In this document: positions 45,151-58,072 of the stretch, in pieces | Layout: the number at the start of each line of letters is the position of its first letter | Position numbering within the stretch: position 1 is the stretch's first letter | Assembly: GCA_007115705.1 (NCBI GenBank) | Contig: QXEO01000411.1 | Location: forward strand, 1 to 64,000 | DNA from: Dactylis glomerata | Lineage: Eukaryota > Streptophyta > Magnoliopsida > Poales > Poaceae | DNA: 64,000 bases | Direction: 5' to 3' | Translations under genes and position numbers: made by a program | The notes under the pieces: generated by a model | Database searches by the model: none | The model's input: only the letters and a program-made list of their open reading frames with translations | Told to the model about the DNA's origin: nothing

Positions 45151-46131
45151 TCATCTCAATAATTTTGTTGAGCTATGTGAGATGCAGAAATATAAGGATG
45201 TAGAAAGTGATATTATTAAGCTCAAGTTGTTTCCTTTTTCTTTGAGAGGAAAAGCTAAAGATTGGTTGCTGTCTTTGACTAAGAATAGTATTGATTCATG
45301 GGCTAAGTGTAAGGATGCTTTTATTAGTAGATACTATCCTCTGCTAAGATTATATCTCAGCGTAGTAATATTATGAAGTTTACACAGTTTGATAATGAAC
45401 ATGTTGCTCAAGCTTGGGAAAGAATGAAATCTATGATAAAGAATTGCCCCACTCATGGACTAACCACTTGGATGATTGTCCAAACTTTTTATGCAGGACT
45501 GAATTTTTCTTCAAGGAACCTACTTGATTCAGCTGCTGGAGGCACTTTTATGTCCCTTACCTTGGGCGCCACAACAAAGCTACTCGACAACATGATGGTA
45601 AATTATTCCGAATGGCACACCGAGAGAGCTCCACAAGGTAAGAAGGTAAATTCTGTTGAGGAAACCTCTTCCTTGAGTGATAAGATTGATACAATTATGG
45701 CTATGCTTGCTAATGATAGGACTCATGTTGATCCTAATAATGTTCCTTTAGCCTCTCTGGTTGCTCAAGAAGAGCATGTTGATGTGAATTTCATTAGAAA
45801 TAATAATTTTAACAACAATGCTTATAGGAACAATTTTGCTAGTAACAATTATAGGCTGTATCCTTCTACCAATGGTAATGGTTATGGTAATTCTTATGGT
45901 AATTCCTACAACAACACTAGGGCCGCACCCTCCGAGCTTGACGTAATGCTCAAGGACTTCATCGGTAAGCAAACTGTTTTTAACAAGTCTGTTGAGGAAA
46001 AGTTAGGCAAAATTGATATTCTTGCTTCTAAAGTTGATAGCCTTGCTCATGATGTTGAACTTCTGAAATTAAAAGTGTTTCCCAATGATGTTAAAGAGAA
46101 CAATGTTTTTGCTACTGCTAATACTATTTAA
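45151..46131 (+). pseudogene. gag: gag of element C, main piece
   Basis: Resumes after element D. Capsid region of the Retrotrans_gag type: FPFSLRGKAKDWLLSL and NSIDSWAKCKDAFISRYYP in one frame, then, after a frame slip near 45341, KFTQFDNEHVAQAWERMKSM and later AAGGTFMSL in another. The C-terminal part is Asn/Gly/Tyr-rich (about 45785-45920) with a final coiled-coil segment. The stop is at 46129. No zinc knuckle seen. Confidence 0.88.
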
Positions 46132-47034
46132 GTTGGAATTAATGAAAATATTAGATTGTTAGCAGAATTGCATGCCAGGTAGGAAAGAGAAGATGAGATG
46201 GCTAGAGAGATGAAGGTATGTACCATTACTACCTCTCATGATGTTGCTCCTAATGCTAGCAATCCTCTTACTTTGATTTGTGTAGAGAAAACTCCCACTC
46301 CTTGTGTTAAAAAGCCTAAAACTACCAAAACATTTTCTCAAAAGAGTGTTAAATTTTTTTAGAGTGTAGGAGATGATAGCTCCATTTCCTTTAATGATTT
46401 TGATGTTGATGGCTACAATATATCTGAAGTTATTTTGTTCTTGCAAAAGCTTGCTTTGACTCCCAATGCTAGTTCTTTAAATGTTGCTTTTACTAAGCAT
46501 ATTACCAATGCTCTCATGAAAATTAGGGGTGAAAAGTTGAAGCAAAAAGCCTCTGTTTCCAAGAAGTTAGAAGATGGTTGGGAACCCATCATTGATATGC
46601 ATGTTAATGGTTTTGATTGCCATGCTTTATGTGATCTAGGTTCTAGTATTTCTATCATGCCTAGAAAGATTTATGATATGCTTGATTTACCACCTCTTGA
46701 AAAATGTTATTTTGATGTTCCTATTGCTAATGTTGCTAAGAAGAAACCTTTGGGAAGGATTAATGATGTTCTTATTGTGGTTAATAATAACCTTGTTCCT
46801 GTTGATTTTCTTGTTATGGACGTTGAATGCCATGCTTCATGTCCTATTATTTTGGGAAGACCCTTTCTTCGAACTGTAGGTGCCATCATTGATATGAGGG
46901 AAGCCACTATCAAATATCAATTTCCACTAAAGAAAGGTATGGAACACTTCCCTAGGAAAATAAAGAAATTACTTTTTGACTCTATTCTTAGAACAAATTA
47001 TGAGCTTGATGCTTCATCACTTGATATTACTTGA
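46132..47034 (+). pseudogene. Aspartic protease region of element C
   Basis: Same frame as the main gag piece, with stops at 46129, about 46180 and about 46360, then open from 46435. The retropepsin core is visible: DGWEPIIDMHVNGFDCHALC, then the active-site motif CDLGSSISIMP (DLG in place of the common DTG/DSG), then the CPIILGRPFLRTVGA motif. It ends at 47034 with no polymerase after it. Confidence 0.88.
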
Positions 47035-47046
47035 TTCACAATTTTC

Positions 47047-50000
47047 TGCGCCTAGCTCAAAGGCGTTAAAGAAAAGCACTCTTGGGAGATAACCCAATGT
47101 TTTCTTTTCAGTACTTTTTCTTTTATTTGAGTCATGGAAGTCATTACTACTATAATGACTGCTCCTTATCCTTTTTATTTTGTTTTTGTGCCTAGAGAAG
47201 CCTCTAATTTGAGTGAGGTAAAGATTTGGGGATGTTGCTGTCCTGAAACTATTTTTGGTGCTGCACCGTAAAGAATCGTATAAATTCTCTGTATATCTTT
47301 TGGACCTGCGATTTCTTGTGCATATGGCCCAGGTTATATACAAACTTTCGTTAGTTGAACACTTTTTGTTTTCAGGAACAGAAAACCCCTAAAAAATTCG
47401 GTCTTTGTCAGCTGTTCTGTTTTGACAGATTTCTGCTAATATTTGTTTTTGCCACTTTATCGCTTTCTTTTGAGTTCTTTTGATCATGGAACTCTTGTGG
47501 AAGCTGCTACAGTAGTATTTGCTATATATGTGGTGGTTTTGAGTTGAAACCTGATGCAAAAAGATGTTGATTATATGTTATGATACACTAATGTTGCTAA
47601 TAGATTTGTGTTTAGTTTTGTATGAAGGAAGTTTTCAAGTGTAGGGATTGGAGAATGATGAGATGAGTTGAAGAATGGACAAAAGCTCAAGCTTGGGGAT
47701 ACCCATGCATCATCCCAAGAAATATCCAAGAGGTACAAGCATCTAAGCTTGGGGATGCCCCCGAGGCACCCCTTCTTCATCGGCAAAAATCAGGTCACCT
47801 TTCAAGACACTATATTTTTATTGCTTCATGCACTATGTGTTTTTCTTGGAGCGTTAGTTGTTTTATTTTTCTTAGTTAGTTTGTTTTGTTTGCTGCAATA
47901 AATGGTTGGACCCCAACAAATTTCTTTTGGAGGAGATGTACTCGTTTTCATTTGCAAAGAACACTCAGTTTTTCACTCTTATCGTCCATCGAGTATTCTT
48001 CTTTTTCTGCTACTACTTTTGGTTTTCATTTTCGCCTTGATTTGCATTCAGACCTTGTCATATCTTTTCATCAAGGTGTATTTTCGCCTCTGATCTTTAT
48101 TGGTTTTCATCAAAAGAGGTGTCTTTAAAAATTTCAAATGGTATTGAAAAAGAGAAAAATCTTTGTGCAAAATAGTGGTACAAGAAGGAACTTTGTGTAG
48201 ACTGCGGCTTAGGCTTTTTTATGTCATGCTTGATGTCTTTTTGATAGTATGCTTAGTGGTTTTGCTGTAGCATGACTTGTATCAAATAACTGAGATTGCT
48301 TAATGAGCCTTTGAAAAAAATCATGCGTTGTTTTTAATTATTTGGAAGCATTATTTTGGTTTTCTCCTTGATGCTTTATTTGGGTTGACTTGGCGCATGC
48401 TCACACATGTTAGACTCTTACAAAGTTTCCAATAGCCTTCATGATCATTTAGTTTTTGACTTTTGATGCCATCTTATGCTTCTTCTAATGTCGCTTTGTC
48501 GCTTTGCATGATTATGGCCATTATTGCTCTCTTAGTTGGTCGCTCCCAGTCTTTTGCTAGCCCTCGCCTTGTACTGAGTATGAGCTCTACTCGTGCATCC
48601 AACTCCTAAAAGCCAAAGTTTTTCCAAAGTGTCCACCATACATACCTACTAGCAATTTACCATTCCAAGTAAATTTGACTTACTTTTATTTTCTCTTCAA
48701 ATTAAACTCTTACCAGTATTATGCAAAATTCGGTCATTAAAGCTCTCACGAACCGGAAAGCACACTTTACTTTTTCCTGTTCTTAAAAATTTAACATTGT
48801 GGTCTCTTATGTTGAGTTATTATGCTTGCAAGTTATAAGTTGGAGACTAGCCCAGCCATGCAGTCATGGGCAAGCTTTCAACATTGCACTTCTTATTTGA
48901 GTTGATATCGTGATCTTTTGTTTATGGATACTCGCGGTGTAAAATGAATTGGGAATCTTGTGGGGATCATGGAGTTTTTATATGTGTTAGGGAAACGCCG
49001 GGCCGCTAATCTAAGCCATGCATAATTCATGGTGGAAATTTGCAGCATACCCATGGTGAACATTCGATGACGCATCTCACAATAAAAACCTAAACAAATG
49101 GCAAATAAAAGAGATGCCGAGGTGTTCATTGTCTGCTTGTCCTGTCATTTTGGTGTGGGCTTGTTCCATATCATCGGGCATAGAGGTACCCCATTGGCGG
49201 TTCTCAATGATATGCATATATTTACAATGACAAGAGCCTTGCATGGGACTCTAAGTAAAGTAGCATGAGGTTTGGGTACTCGTATTCACGGGACATGAGG
49301 TTTTCAACTTATGATTTATCAAGCATATGCATCATAATTGTTCTCGCATTAACTTTAACCATTCAAGATGCTTATGATGGGGGCAATGAGAGCTCAAAGC
49401 CGGTAAGTACCATAATTTTTGAAGGTTATAAAACTTGCAATCACTGCTTCCCTCCGCGAAGGGCCTTTCTTCTACTTTTATGTTGAGTCACCACCTTCTA
49501 TCTTTATGCACCATTAAGAAAGCATAGTTGTCATTCTTAGTATAATGTGCATAGTCCCAAAGTTTTTATTTATTGATTCATATTGTTGGTTTCACTTGTT
49601 CTCAAATTATTTGTATCCAGGCCCGGTCCTGAGATTTTTAGGGCCCGGGGCGAAACTTGGAACATGGGCCCCTTTAATACAAATAGCTATATATAAAATA
49701 TTATGGTCTTTAAAGTGCATCCAAAAAATATTATTGCCATAAAAAATCCATCTGGTGTTGAAAAACATTTTAACATACTTAGATGCAAGTGCACCGATGA
49801 ACACATATCAATACCGTTCTTACCTATTACAATGTCGATTCTACCCAAAATTCTGATTTTTTTTTTGAAATTCTATTTTTATTGCATATAAGCAAAACTC
49901 CAAGAACAAGCCTGATACTTTAAATTAGAAAAACTTAATGTTTTACTTCAAAGTGATGTCTAGTCTGTAGACATAATTTTTTCATTAAATTACGTTTTCA

Positions 50001-50930
50001 CCTTTGAACTACACAACAAGGTAATTATGAATACCAAAAACATTTTTTCCAAAATATAATATAACCAAAATTTGCACGTTCATATAAATCAATTCTATTT
50101 ATATGTTCAAATAATCAGTAGACAAGTTTCTTGAAAATTAATTATATGCATCCTTATAAGATATCACCAAACGGTGGAACAGAAAATGCGCTGATGTTAT
50201 GCTCTTATCCCTAGGTCTGTCATGTGTGGACATGGTCGCCCCGGTCCGTCATGCTAAATAATTTTTTACATCTACCTACTAAATACCTGATAAGTGATAT
50301 TCAATAATCTAAAGGAGAGAAAACCCCAAAGGTAACGAAAAAGTCCATGTTCCGGCCCACTTTGAAGCGGTGTACGCTGAACGTAACCCTTCGTCCTTGT
50401 CGTTCGTCTTCCTAAACTGAACGGATAGACACCTCTCACCAGCTCTCATGGCGGCAAAAAAGCTGCTCCATGCCTCCATGGCCGCATGAATTAGGTCCTA
50501 GCTGGGCCCCCCTTGGCCTCGGGGGCACGGGGCGGCCGCCCCTCCAGTCCTCCCTCAGGGCCGGGCCTGTTTGTATCTAGTCGCCCTCTTAAACTTGAAG
50601 GTGTCCTATGCATTTATGTTTTGCTCTCTATGAAGGACAAGCTGAAAACCATTTGTATGTTTTTCCTTATGATATGAACACACGTTTGACTTTCATTGTT
50701 TTATTTTTCATGATCTTTTGTTTGTGTTCATTTGCATGTTTACAACATGGTTGCTAAGTTCTTATTGTCAAGATTATATCTTCATGCCCATGTTTTAAGT
50801 TCTTATGATCCCAGCTCACAAATGCTTACATATATGATCAAGATTGTGTAGGTGCATGTCACCTTAAAACTTATTCTTTTGTTATCACTTACCTACTCGA
50901 GGACGAGCAGGGGTTAAGCTTGGGGATGCT
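47047..50930 (+). other. Non-coding 3' module of element C
   Basis: No ORF of note. Homologous (inverted) to 40066-42612 of element D. It ends in the polypurine region AAGCTTGGGGATGCT next to the 3' LTR. It is about 0.95 kb longer because of the hAT insertion and has further length differences around 48640-49440. Confidence 0.8.
49618..50569. mobile_element. hAT-type element, non-autonomous
   Basis: 952 bp with terminal inverted repeats CAGGCCCGGTCCTGAG and (minus strand) CAGGCCCGGCCCTGAG. The perfect 8-bp TSD TTTGTATC (49610-49617 and 50570-50577) is the hAT signature. GC-rich ends, AT-rich middle, no transposase. Inserted in the 3' module of element C. Confidence 0.92.
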
Positions 50931-52566
50931 TGATACGTCTCAAACGTATCTATAATTTTTGGTGCTCCATGCTTATTTTTACACTATTTGTCTAATGTTT
51001 CGTTACACTTCGTGGCACTTTTATGCATTTTCCGGAACTAACCTATTAACAAGTTGCCACAGTGCCAGTTCCCTGTTTTCTGCTATTTTTATGTTTCAGA
51101 AGTGATACACAGGAAATATTCTCAGAATTGGACGAAACAAGTTCCTGAAGTCTTATTTTACCCGGAAGCTTCTAGAGATCCGAAGAGGAGTAGAAGGGGG
51201 ACCACAGGGGCCCAATACACCAGGCCGGCGCGGCCAGGGCCTGGGCCACGCCAGCCAGGCGTGAGGCCACCCGGCTCCACCTCTGACATCGCCCCTTCGC
51301 CTATAAAGATCCCCCGATGGAAAAAACCTAAGTACCCGATCAATTTTTCAGAACACATCGCGATCCGCCGCCGCCGTCGACCCGAAGATCGGGAGGGTCC
51401 AGAAGCTCTTCCCGGCACCCTGCCGGAGAGGGGAATCGCCACCGAAGGTCTTCTTCATCGCCATGCTTACCTCCGGAGCGATGAGTGAGTAGTCTACCTT
51501 GGACTATGGGTCCATAGCAGTAGCTATATGGTTATCTTCTCCACCATGTGCTTCATGTTTAGATCTCATGAGCTGCCCTACATGATTGAGATCACCGTTA
51601 TGTAATTCTACATGTTTGGTTTGTTGGGATCCGATGAATATTGGTGTTATGATTGAGTTGCTATACTGAAATATATCTTATGTTATCTCTATGTTGTTTA
51701 TGATCTTGCATGCTCTCCGTTGTTAGTAGCTATCTTGGCCGAGTAGTTGCTAGTGACTCCAAGAGGGGGTATCTATGCTCGATAGTGGGTTCATGCCTCT
51801 ATTTAACCTGGGGGAGTGACAGAAACCTCTAAGGTTGTAGATGTGCTGTTGCTACTAGGGAGAAAACAACATTCATATGCTCAAGGGCATATGCTTTGTT
51901 TATATTACACACTTTGCTTAATGCAATTATCTGTTGTTCGCAACTTAATACTTGTGGAGTTTTCGGATTGATTCGCCACAAGTGGATTATTAGTCATAGA
52001 TGCAGTTGGATGGCGGTCTATGTATTTTATTGTAATGCCCAGAGTAAATCTCATAGTGATCTTCTTGACATATCATGTTTATCTTTATTCTATCAATTGC
52101 CCAACTGTAATTTGTTTACCCAGCATGTGTTATTTATCTTTTGGATAGACACCACTAGTGAACTATGGACCCCGATCCTATTTCCATCATATTGCTATCA
52201 CCTGTTTACTTTACTCGCACTGTTTACTTTACTCGCATACTTCTACTGTTTTCCACTCGATACGCTCATAACCTTTGTTTCAAGCAAACCGGTGAGATTG
52301 ACAACCTCATCGTAAGTTTGGAACAAAGTACTTGGTTGTGTGTGCAGGTTCTGCGTTGCAGCTAGCAAGCAAAGCTTGGATGAGACGCCATATATAAATT
52401 ATCCGAAGCTGTCGCAAACTAGCAAGCATCACCTTCGGTCACATTGTCTGCTTTTCTCTCCTGAACGATATAAACCTTGGTTTCTTAACTGAGGGAAAAC
52501 TAACTGCTATACTCATCATATCTTCCTCTTGGGGTTCCCAACGGGCTGGTCATTCACCACGCATCA
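50931..52566 (+). repeat. 3' LTR of element C
   Basis: 1636 bp, the undeleted version of this LTR. Followed by the TSD CTGGT. Confidence 0.95.
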
Positions 52567-52571
52567 CTGGT

Positions 52572-53394
52572 CATCATATTTTTGTAAGTGTTTAGCGCTG
52601 TTACTTCCCCCATTAAGATATGTTTCCTGCCTTCATCATTTAATGAAACTTCTTCTTATTTACTAGATGGTTTAATGAAGAAAATCCAATATCGCCTAAT
52701 TGACAGATCCATAGCTATATGTGTGCCCCGCATAATGTTCTATGATAAACCTCCAATCTCAGGTGCGGTCCCCAGCTGTCCTCATTGTATGTCAATCTCT
52801 GAAAGAACAAGCATTCCTAACCTGGGCAATACAGATGTTACATTGTATCCCTTCGTATCGACAGTGCGCGCAATGTTTTACATCAATACATTTGATAGCC
52901 ACCCAAAATACACATGATTACCGCAATGAGTGGAAAATCATACATGGGACATATCATCACCTAACAAACACCTTCCCATCTGACCGTGGCATTACCCGTC
53001 GTTCCAACTATTTGCTCGCTATACTAAATCGATCCCAGCGAAGACATAGGTATGGTTTGCGGGTACGACGAAGCATCGAGATGGCGACATCATTGAATTT
53101 CCGGGATAAAGGACTCATATGGTAACTTGATTGGGCATGTTTTTTTGATGTGATAAATACATTTTAACCAGTCATAAAGAACGTTCGGGCACCTTCATGA
53201 AACATCGATTTATTATGCGTGTTTAGTAAGCCGATTAAAGCCCTGTGGGATCAATCACACTCCCCATTGTAAGCCGAGTTCCAAAATAATAAGTATCATT
53301 AATCTTGGAATGCTGCCAGTTGGAAATATATTCATCCATGTTGCGAGTATGCGTGGTTTTTAACATTTAAAAACAAATCCTAGTTGCGGAAGAT
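52572..53394. other. Intergenic, right flank of element C
   Basis: Two overlapping open frames (52588-52917 and 52742-53125) show no recognisable domain and I do not call them. 53300-53390 is a diverged copy of 53745-53830 (shared AATGCTGCCAGTTG / TATTCATCC / ATGCGTGGT), a local duplication later split by the MITE at 53398. Confidence 0.45.
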
Positions 53395-53397
53395 TCA

Positions 53398-53681
53398 GAG
53401 CAAGAACAATAGTAGAGTCATCAGCTGGCTATAAGCCATTGCCAAGTTATCTATAGCTAGCTTATAGTCAACATGTACAATAGTTAGCTATAAAAGACTA
53501 CTACTTCATGAATGTATGGCCCACTTGACACTCTCACAATGTGCCTAGGAGCACGTGCAAGAGCTAGCTCTTGCATGAGAGCCTACTTTTCTTCTCTCTT
53601 CTCTTCTCTCTCCTCCAACTCATCCAAAATATAATATTTTAGTTCTTATAGCCAGCTGACTAGATCTTATTGTACTTGCTC
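53398..53681. mobile_element. 284-bp MITE
   Basis: Terminal inverted repeats GAGCAAGAACAATA and (minus strand) GAGCAAGTACAATA. Flanked by TCA on both sides (53395-53397 and 53682-53684), a possible 3-bp TSD. Internal CAGCTGGCTATAAG is mirrored by TATAGCCAGCTGA. Superfamily not certain. Confidence 0.75.
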
Positions 53682-53889
53682 TCATCAGTCCACCACAAAC
53701 GAATCAAACAGTACCACATTATAGTGCGATTCACGAATTAATAAGGCTCATTAATTTGGGAATCCTGCCAGTTGACAAGATATTCATCCTTGTTGGAAGC
53801 ATGCGTGGTCTTTAATAATTAGAACAAGGAGCTAGATGTAAAAAAAATCATCGGACCACTGCAATGCATCAAACAACTCACTAGGAAAC

Positions 53890-54275
53890 GGGCTTCGTAG
53901 GCAAACAACTATTAAAGTGACAACGACGACCGTTGTCGTGATATCGTTTTTCCGCTACAATGTTTCGATCCTAACCAAGTCCTAAGCGTTGGCGTCGGTT
54001 ATTGAAAAACCTTGAAATTGTTAGGTACTTTTTAACAAATCGTACGGAACCTTACGACATATTCGGATGATGTCTTTAGTAAACGTCCTTAAAACAGTTC
54101 ATATGAAGTCTTGAGCACAAATAAGTTACCTTCTAAATAACTTTCCTCTCCTTTAGAGTTCGGGCACAGACTCCCTACGATCATGACGTCTCGTTTTACA
54201 ACTACGCCTATTAATTACGTTTCCTATCTCCAAGGTTAATTACTGGAATGGAACGAAGTTCATTTTCTTGACAGA
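53890..54275. repeat. Old dispersed repeat, second copy
   Basis: Homologous to 33846-34200 in the same orientation, too diverged for a recent event. Identity of the family unknown. Confidence 0.5.
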
Positions 54276-54283
54276 TCCAATAT

Positions 54284-54784
54284 CAAAGTTTAAAATATTG
54301 CATTTAGCCGCGGTGATTTCAGAAGCTATGAAAGGCTATAGCCGGGCTATAACGCAGCTATAACCATATAGCGGTTTTGCTAAATAATTATAAAAAATAA
54401 GCTTATATTCATGTATATATATATAAATAATTCATATTACATAACATATAAATAGGCATATAAGAGATATGAAAGACTTCTAGGCATAGTTCTATCCACA
54501 TATTACGAAGAGAGAGGAGGGGAGTGAGGATTTTGGGATAGTGTTAAAAAGGCAGCCGGCTTTAGCTTTTAAACTCAGCCATACTAAAGAAATTAGTCCA
54601 AATTTTTTGGACCCATGTGTGGGAAGATAGCCGACTAAGAGGCTAAACTGAGGCTAAATCAACTTAGCCGGGCTATTAGCGTCTATTCTCGTTATAGCCT
54701 ATAAAGACCTTAGCCGTAGCCGCATGCCTCTCAAAAGGCTATAGCTAGCTATAGCCGGTCTATAGCCGACTATTTAAAACTTTG
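54284..54784. mobile_element. hAT-type MITE
   Basis: 501 bp with short inverted ends (CAAAGTTTAAAATA and, minus strand, CAAAGTTTTAAATA) and the perfect 8-bp TSD TCCAATAT (54276-54283 and 54785-54792). Many internal copies of TATAGCC/GGCTATA in both orientations lie near the ends, likely subterminal transposase sites. No ORF. Confidence 0.88.
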
Positions 54785-54792
54785 TCCAATAT

Positions 54793-55573
54793 CCCATCCT
54801 ATTTATATATATTTCAATCATGATGGTGCCAAAAGATGTGTGCTAGGGGGGCGAAGATGTATGATCAAGCTTCAGTTCTCATATCCGACAGATACACTCA
54901 AAGTAGTTGTTTGACACGAGAAATACTTTTTTCTAGCGGAATAGAAAAGCATTTCCCATACGCCGGGATATATGTATTGCGGGCGTGCCAATGTACAATT
55001 GCACAAAATAAAAGGGGAAAAGGTACATATTAATCATCACGACTAATAGACTAATCCCAAGTATGTGCTTCGTATGGCCTGCTGGCGCGGCCAGTATGAC
55101 TAGGCGATTGTGGTCTCCTGGTTACCGGGGCCTCGGAAAACTTCCGGTTAATTACTCCCGAGGATAGAACCGCGAGACACCTCCGATTAAGCTGCTTGGT
55201 CGTCGTCTTTGGTCTTCGCTTCACGTTCTTCATGCATGATGGTGGTGATGTGTTGGCGCCGGCAGAATCCATGTACTAGCATGTACACGCGCCGTCGATA
55301 GCATGGCCTTTGCTCCGGCCATGCCCGCCTCGCCGTCTTGCCTCGTCGGCCTTGACGTCGTTGAAGTGGTTGGAGTGTCGATGTAACATGATTACGCTTG
55401 GCGCGGATCGTCGATGGCTTCGCCGCTTTGCCGAAAGTGCGAGGGGTACGCCCCGCATAAGTAGAGATAGTCGATGCAGAAAAAGAGGATGAGCGGACAT
55501 GCCATGCTTTGTAGCATGCGCGTCCGATGATCGCAAGCGCGCCATCATGGTAGCGGGCTCGATGTAGTCTATG
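54793..55573. other. Intergenic, no gene supported
   Basis: Turns GC-rich from about 55250. Overlapping frames on both strands, none recognisable. Confidence 0.45.
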
Positions 55574-55922
55574 CCGAAAAAGGAGTTAATTGCAGAAAAC
55601 CACCACATTACAGCGCGAAGTTCGCAAAACAACCGATTTTTTTTGAAATTGCAGAAATCCACCACGATTGCGTTGGTTGCTTCCAATGTGCACTAATTGG
55701 CAAATTCTGGCGAGTTAACAGCGAATCTGATGTTCCGACCCCACTAGTCAGTGATGACGTGGCAAAGGGTAGACGCTCCCGTTACTGGAGGCGTTAGCTG
55801 CCATCGCCTGGTGGGTGGGACCCACCTATCGGTCGACACCGAACCCTAACCTGTCTGAATCGGACCGTTCGACCGAGCCACCTCCCACTCCCCCCCCCCC
55901 CGCGCGCTTCCTCCCCTCTGCA

Positions 55923-57676
55923 ATGGCGGCTCCCAATCCCGGCGGCGGTGACCTCGGTGGCTCCGGCTCTCATCGTGGAGGCGAGGGAGACGGCGGCGGC
56001 GAACGCGGAGGCGCGACGGCGGCGGATGCGGAGTACTGCGGTAGCTCGAACCCTCCCGCAGTTGAGCACTCTCTGTTCTCGACAGCGGCGAGGTCGCTGG
56101 CGGCTGTCTGGAAGGAGAGGGCGATGGACAGCCATCGCTGGACCTCTGGGCTCGGCGGCGTCGAGTAAGTTATCTTGCCCCTCTCCTGTTCTGTCAGTAG
56201 CATCGCATCTAAAATTCAGAGCTAGGGTTTCAGATTTAGTGCGAATTAGGCAGTAATTTCGTATTACTTTGCAAATGTAGCTTGGATGATGAAATATGGG
56301 AGGTTAGATTTCACTTAGATGGCAAGGACAATTTGGAGAGGAAGCTAGGTAGATCAGACATTACATTGCTGAATTTGATGGCACTTATTGAGACAGAGGG
56401 ATATGGATGGGGTGATAGGTTGTATTATGTGAAGGAGGAGGGGACAGGCATAGCTGGGATGGCACCATTAGACAGCATGTCTGCTGTAGAGGAAATGCTA
56501 GTTCAATATGCAGACAAGCAATGTGTTTCTATCAATGTCATCAAGGGCAAAAGTGGACCAGTAGCAAGCCTGAATTCAAAGAGATATGAAGAGCAAAGAA
56601 TAATTTCTGATATGGGAGATGATGGTGTGTACTCTTTTGATGTCCAGGGAGTTTTGTTTGACAGTCAACAAGGTGCACCTCAGTTAGGGTATATGCCCAC
56701 CCAAGATAGTAGTAACCAGAGAAACAAGCAGATAGTTGTAGTTGAGACAGGAGAGGAATATATAATCACATCACAGAGTTATGTTCATGTTGTTCCAATT
56801 AATTCAGATGAGCGAGACCTTGGTCAGAAAATCATTGACTTGAAGAGGAAGAAGCCAGCTGTCTCTGTCAGTCAGATGGAAGAGCATGGTGAGGAGGATG
56901 AACTGTTCTACGAGTCAGAATAAGACTCTTCTGGGTGCATTATTGAGCCAAAAAGAAAGAAGCCAAAGAATCCAGGTCCAACCACAAGGTCTCACTGTGG
57001 GGAAGGCAGTAGTTCAATGCATGAGGACTATGTGCCTTCCAGTGAAGAATTTTCTGAGGACTATTTCAATGATTTGCCATCAGATGATGATGATGGCTTT
57101 GAAGCAATGGAGTTTGTGCTGCCTGTGGGTAGGAATACCAGGGCCAAGAAGCAGAAACCTAGGATGTGGTATGATGAGATGAGGTTGCAACCTGAGGAGG
57201 AACTAACTCTGAAAATGTGCTTTGTTGATGTGTACCAGTTCAGGAGGGCTTTGCAGCAGCTGCACATTGCTCAGTTGAGAAACTATTACTTGCACAGAAA
57301 CTGCAGGGATAGAATTATAGCAAAATGCACAGAAGATGGCGGCCCATTCTACATGACAGGCTCTCAGATTAGAAATGAGCAAACTTTCTGCTTGAGGAAG
57401 ATGCACCTTGAACACAGCTGTGGGCCAGTAGGAGAAGCATGCAAAGTGAGTGCTAAATGGGTAGCTAAGGCCTATGAGCAGACTATTAGGACAGATCCAA
57501 CAACTAAAGTAGATACTCTGATAGAAGATGCCAAGCACAAGTATGGTGTTGCAGTGCCCAGGACCATGGCCTACAGGGCAAAAAATGAGGCAGTTAAAGT
57601 TGTTCTAGGTGATCATGTCCAACAGTACAAGAGGCTAATGTTGTTTAAGACTATGTCATTTGGTCCTGTTGTGTAA
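55923..57676 (+). pseudogene. mudrA-type transposase, lacking the catalytic domain
   Basis: Exon 1 is 55923-56164 (MAAPNPGGGDLGG..., Gly-rich), donor GTAAGT; exon 2 starts 56281 after an AG acceptor, phases agree. Exon 2 first encodes a PB1-like domain of plant MULE transposases (DDEIWEVRFHLDGKDNLERK). A TAA at 56921 interrupts it. Then follow an acidic stretch and the MuDR DNA-binding domain (MCFVDVYQFRRALQQLHIAQ, Cys/His pattern in AKC...CLRKMHLEHSC, KVSAKWVAKAY, AYRAKNEA). The MULE DDE domain that should follow is absent. The frame ends after a 28-bp repeat (TGTCATTTGGTCCTGTTGTG) at 57676. Confidence 0.88.
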
Positions 57677-57800
57677 GACTCTGTCATTTGGTCCTGTTGT
57701 GTAAGACTCTGTCATGTGGTAATGTTGTTTAAGACACTGTCATTCTGGTCAACTTGATATTTTATTACTTGCAACTCTTAGTTCAACAACTATTATTTAT

Positions 57801-58072
57801 AAGTGCAAAGGTTGCCGAGACCCCTCGAGGTTCTCGACAACTCTTATTTATAAGTGCAAAGGTTGCCAAGACCCCTCGAGGTTCTCAACAACTCTGTTTT
57901 AATAAGTGCAAAGGTTGCCGAGACCCCTCGAGGTTCTCGACAACTCTGTTTTAATAAGTGCAAAGGTTGCCGAGACCCCTCGAGGTTCTCGACAACTCTG
58001 TTTTAATAAGTGCAAAGGTTGTCGAGACCCCTCGAGGTTCTCAACAACTCTAAATTTATAAGTGAAAAGGTT
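57801..58072 (+). repeat. 52-bp minisatellite with near-palindromic core
   Basis: Five copies and a partial sixth, starting near 57801, 57852, 57903, 57956, 58008 and 58060. Each contains AAGTGCAAAGGTTG followed by CGAGACCCCTCGAGGTTCTCG, an imperfect palindrome centred on CTCGAG. It sits exactly where the catalytic part of the transposase gene is missing. Confidence 0.88.

Larger units (their letters stand above)
36755..52566 (+). mobile_element. Gypsy-type LTR retrotransposon C, non-autonomous, with nested insertions
   Basis: LTRs 36755-38146 and 50931-52566 begin TGATACGTCT and end CATCA. The perfect 5-bp TSD is CTGGT (36750-36754 and 52567-52571). The interior has a broken gag and a protease but no polymerase, then a long non-coding 3' module. 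Element D (38528-45150) splits the gag and a hAT element (49618-50569) splits the 3' module. LTRs differ at about 6% over the first ~390 bp by eye, more than those of D, as nesting requires. Confidence 0.95.

Noticed and set aside
52588..53125. Two overlapping frames right of element C as a host gene
   Set aside because: No recognisable domain, frames overlap each other and the region is bordered by repeats.
57801..58072. CRISPR-like regular repeats
   Set aside because: Units are directly adjacent with no unique spacers, in a plant transposon: a minisatellite.
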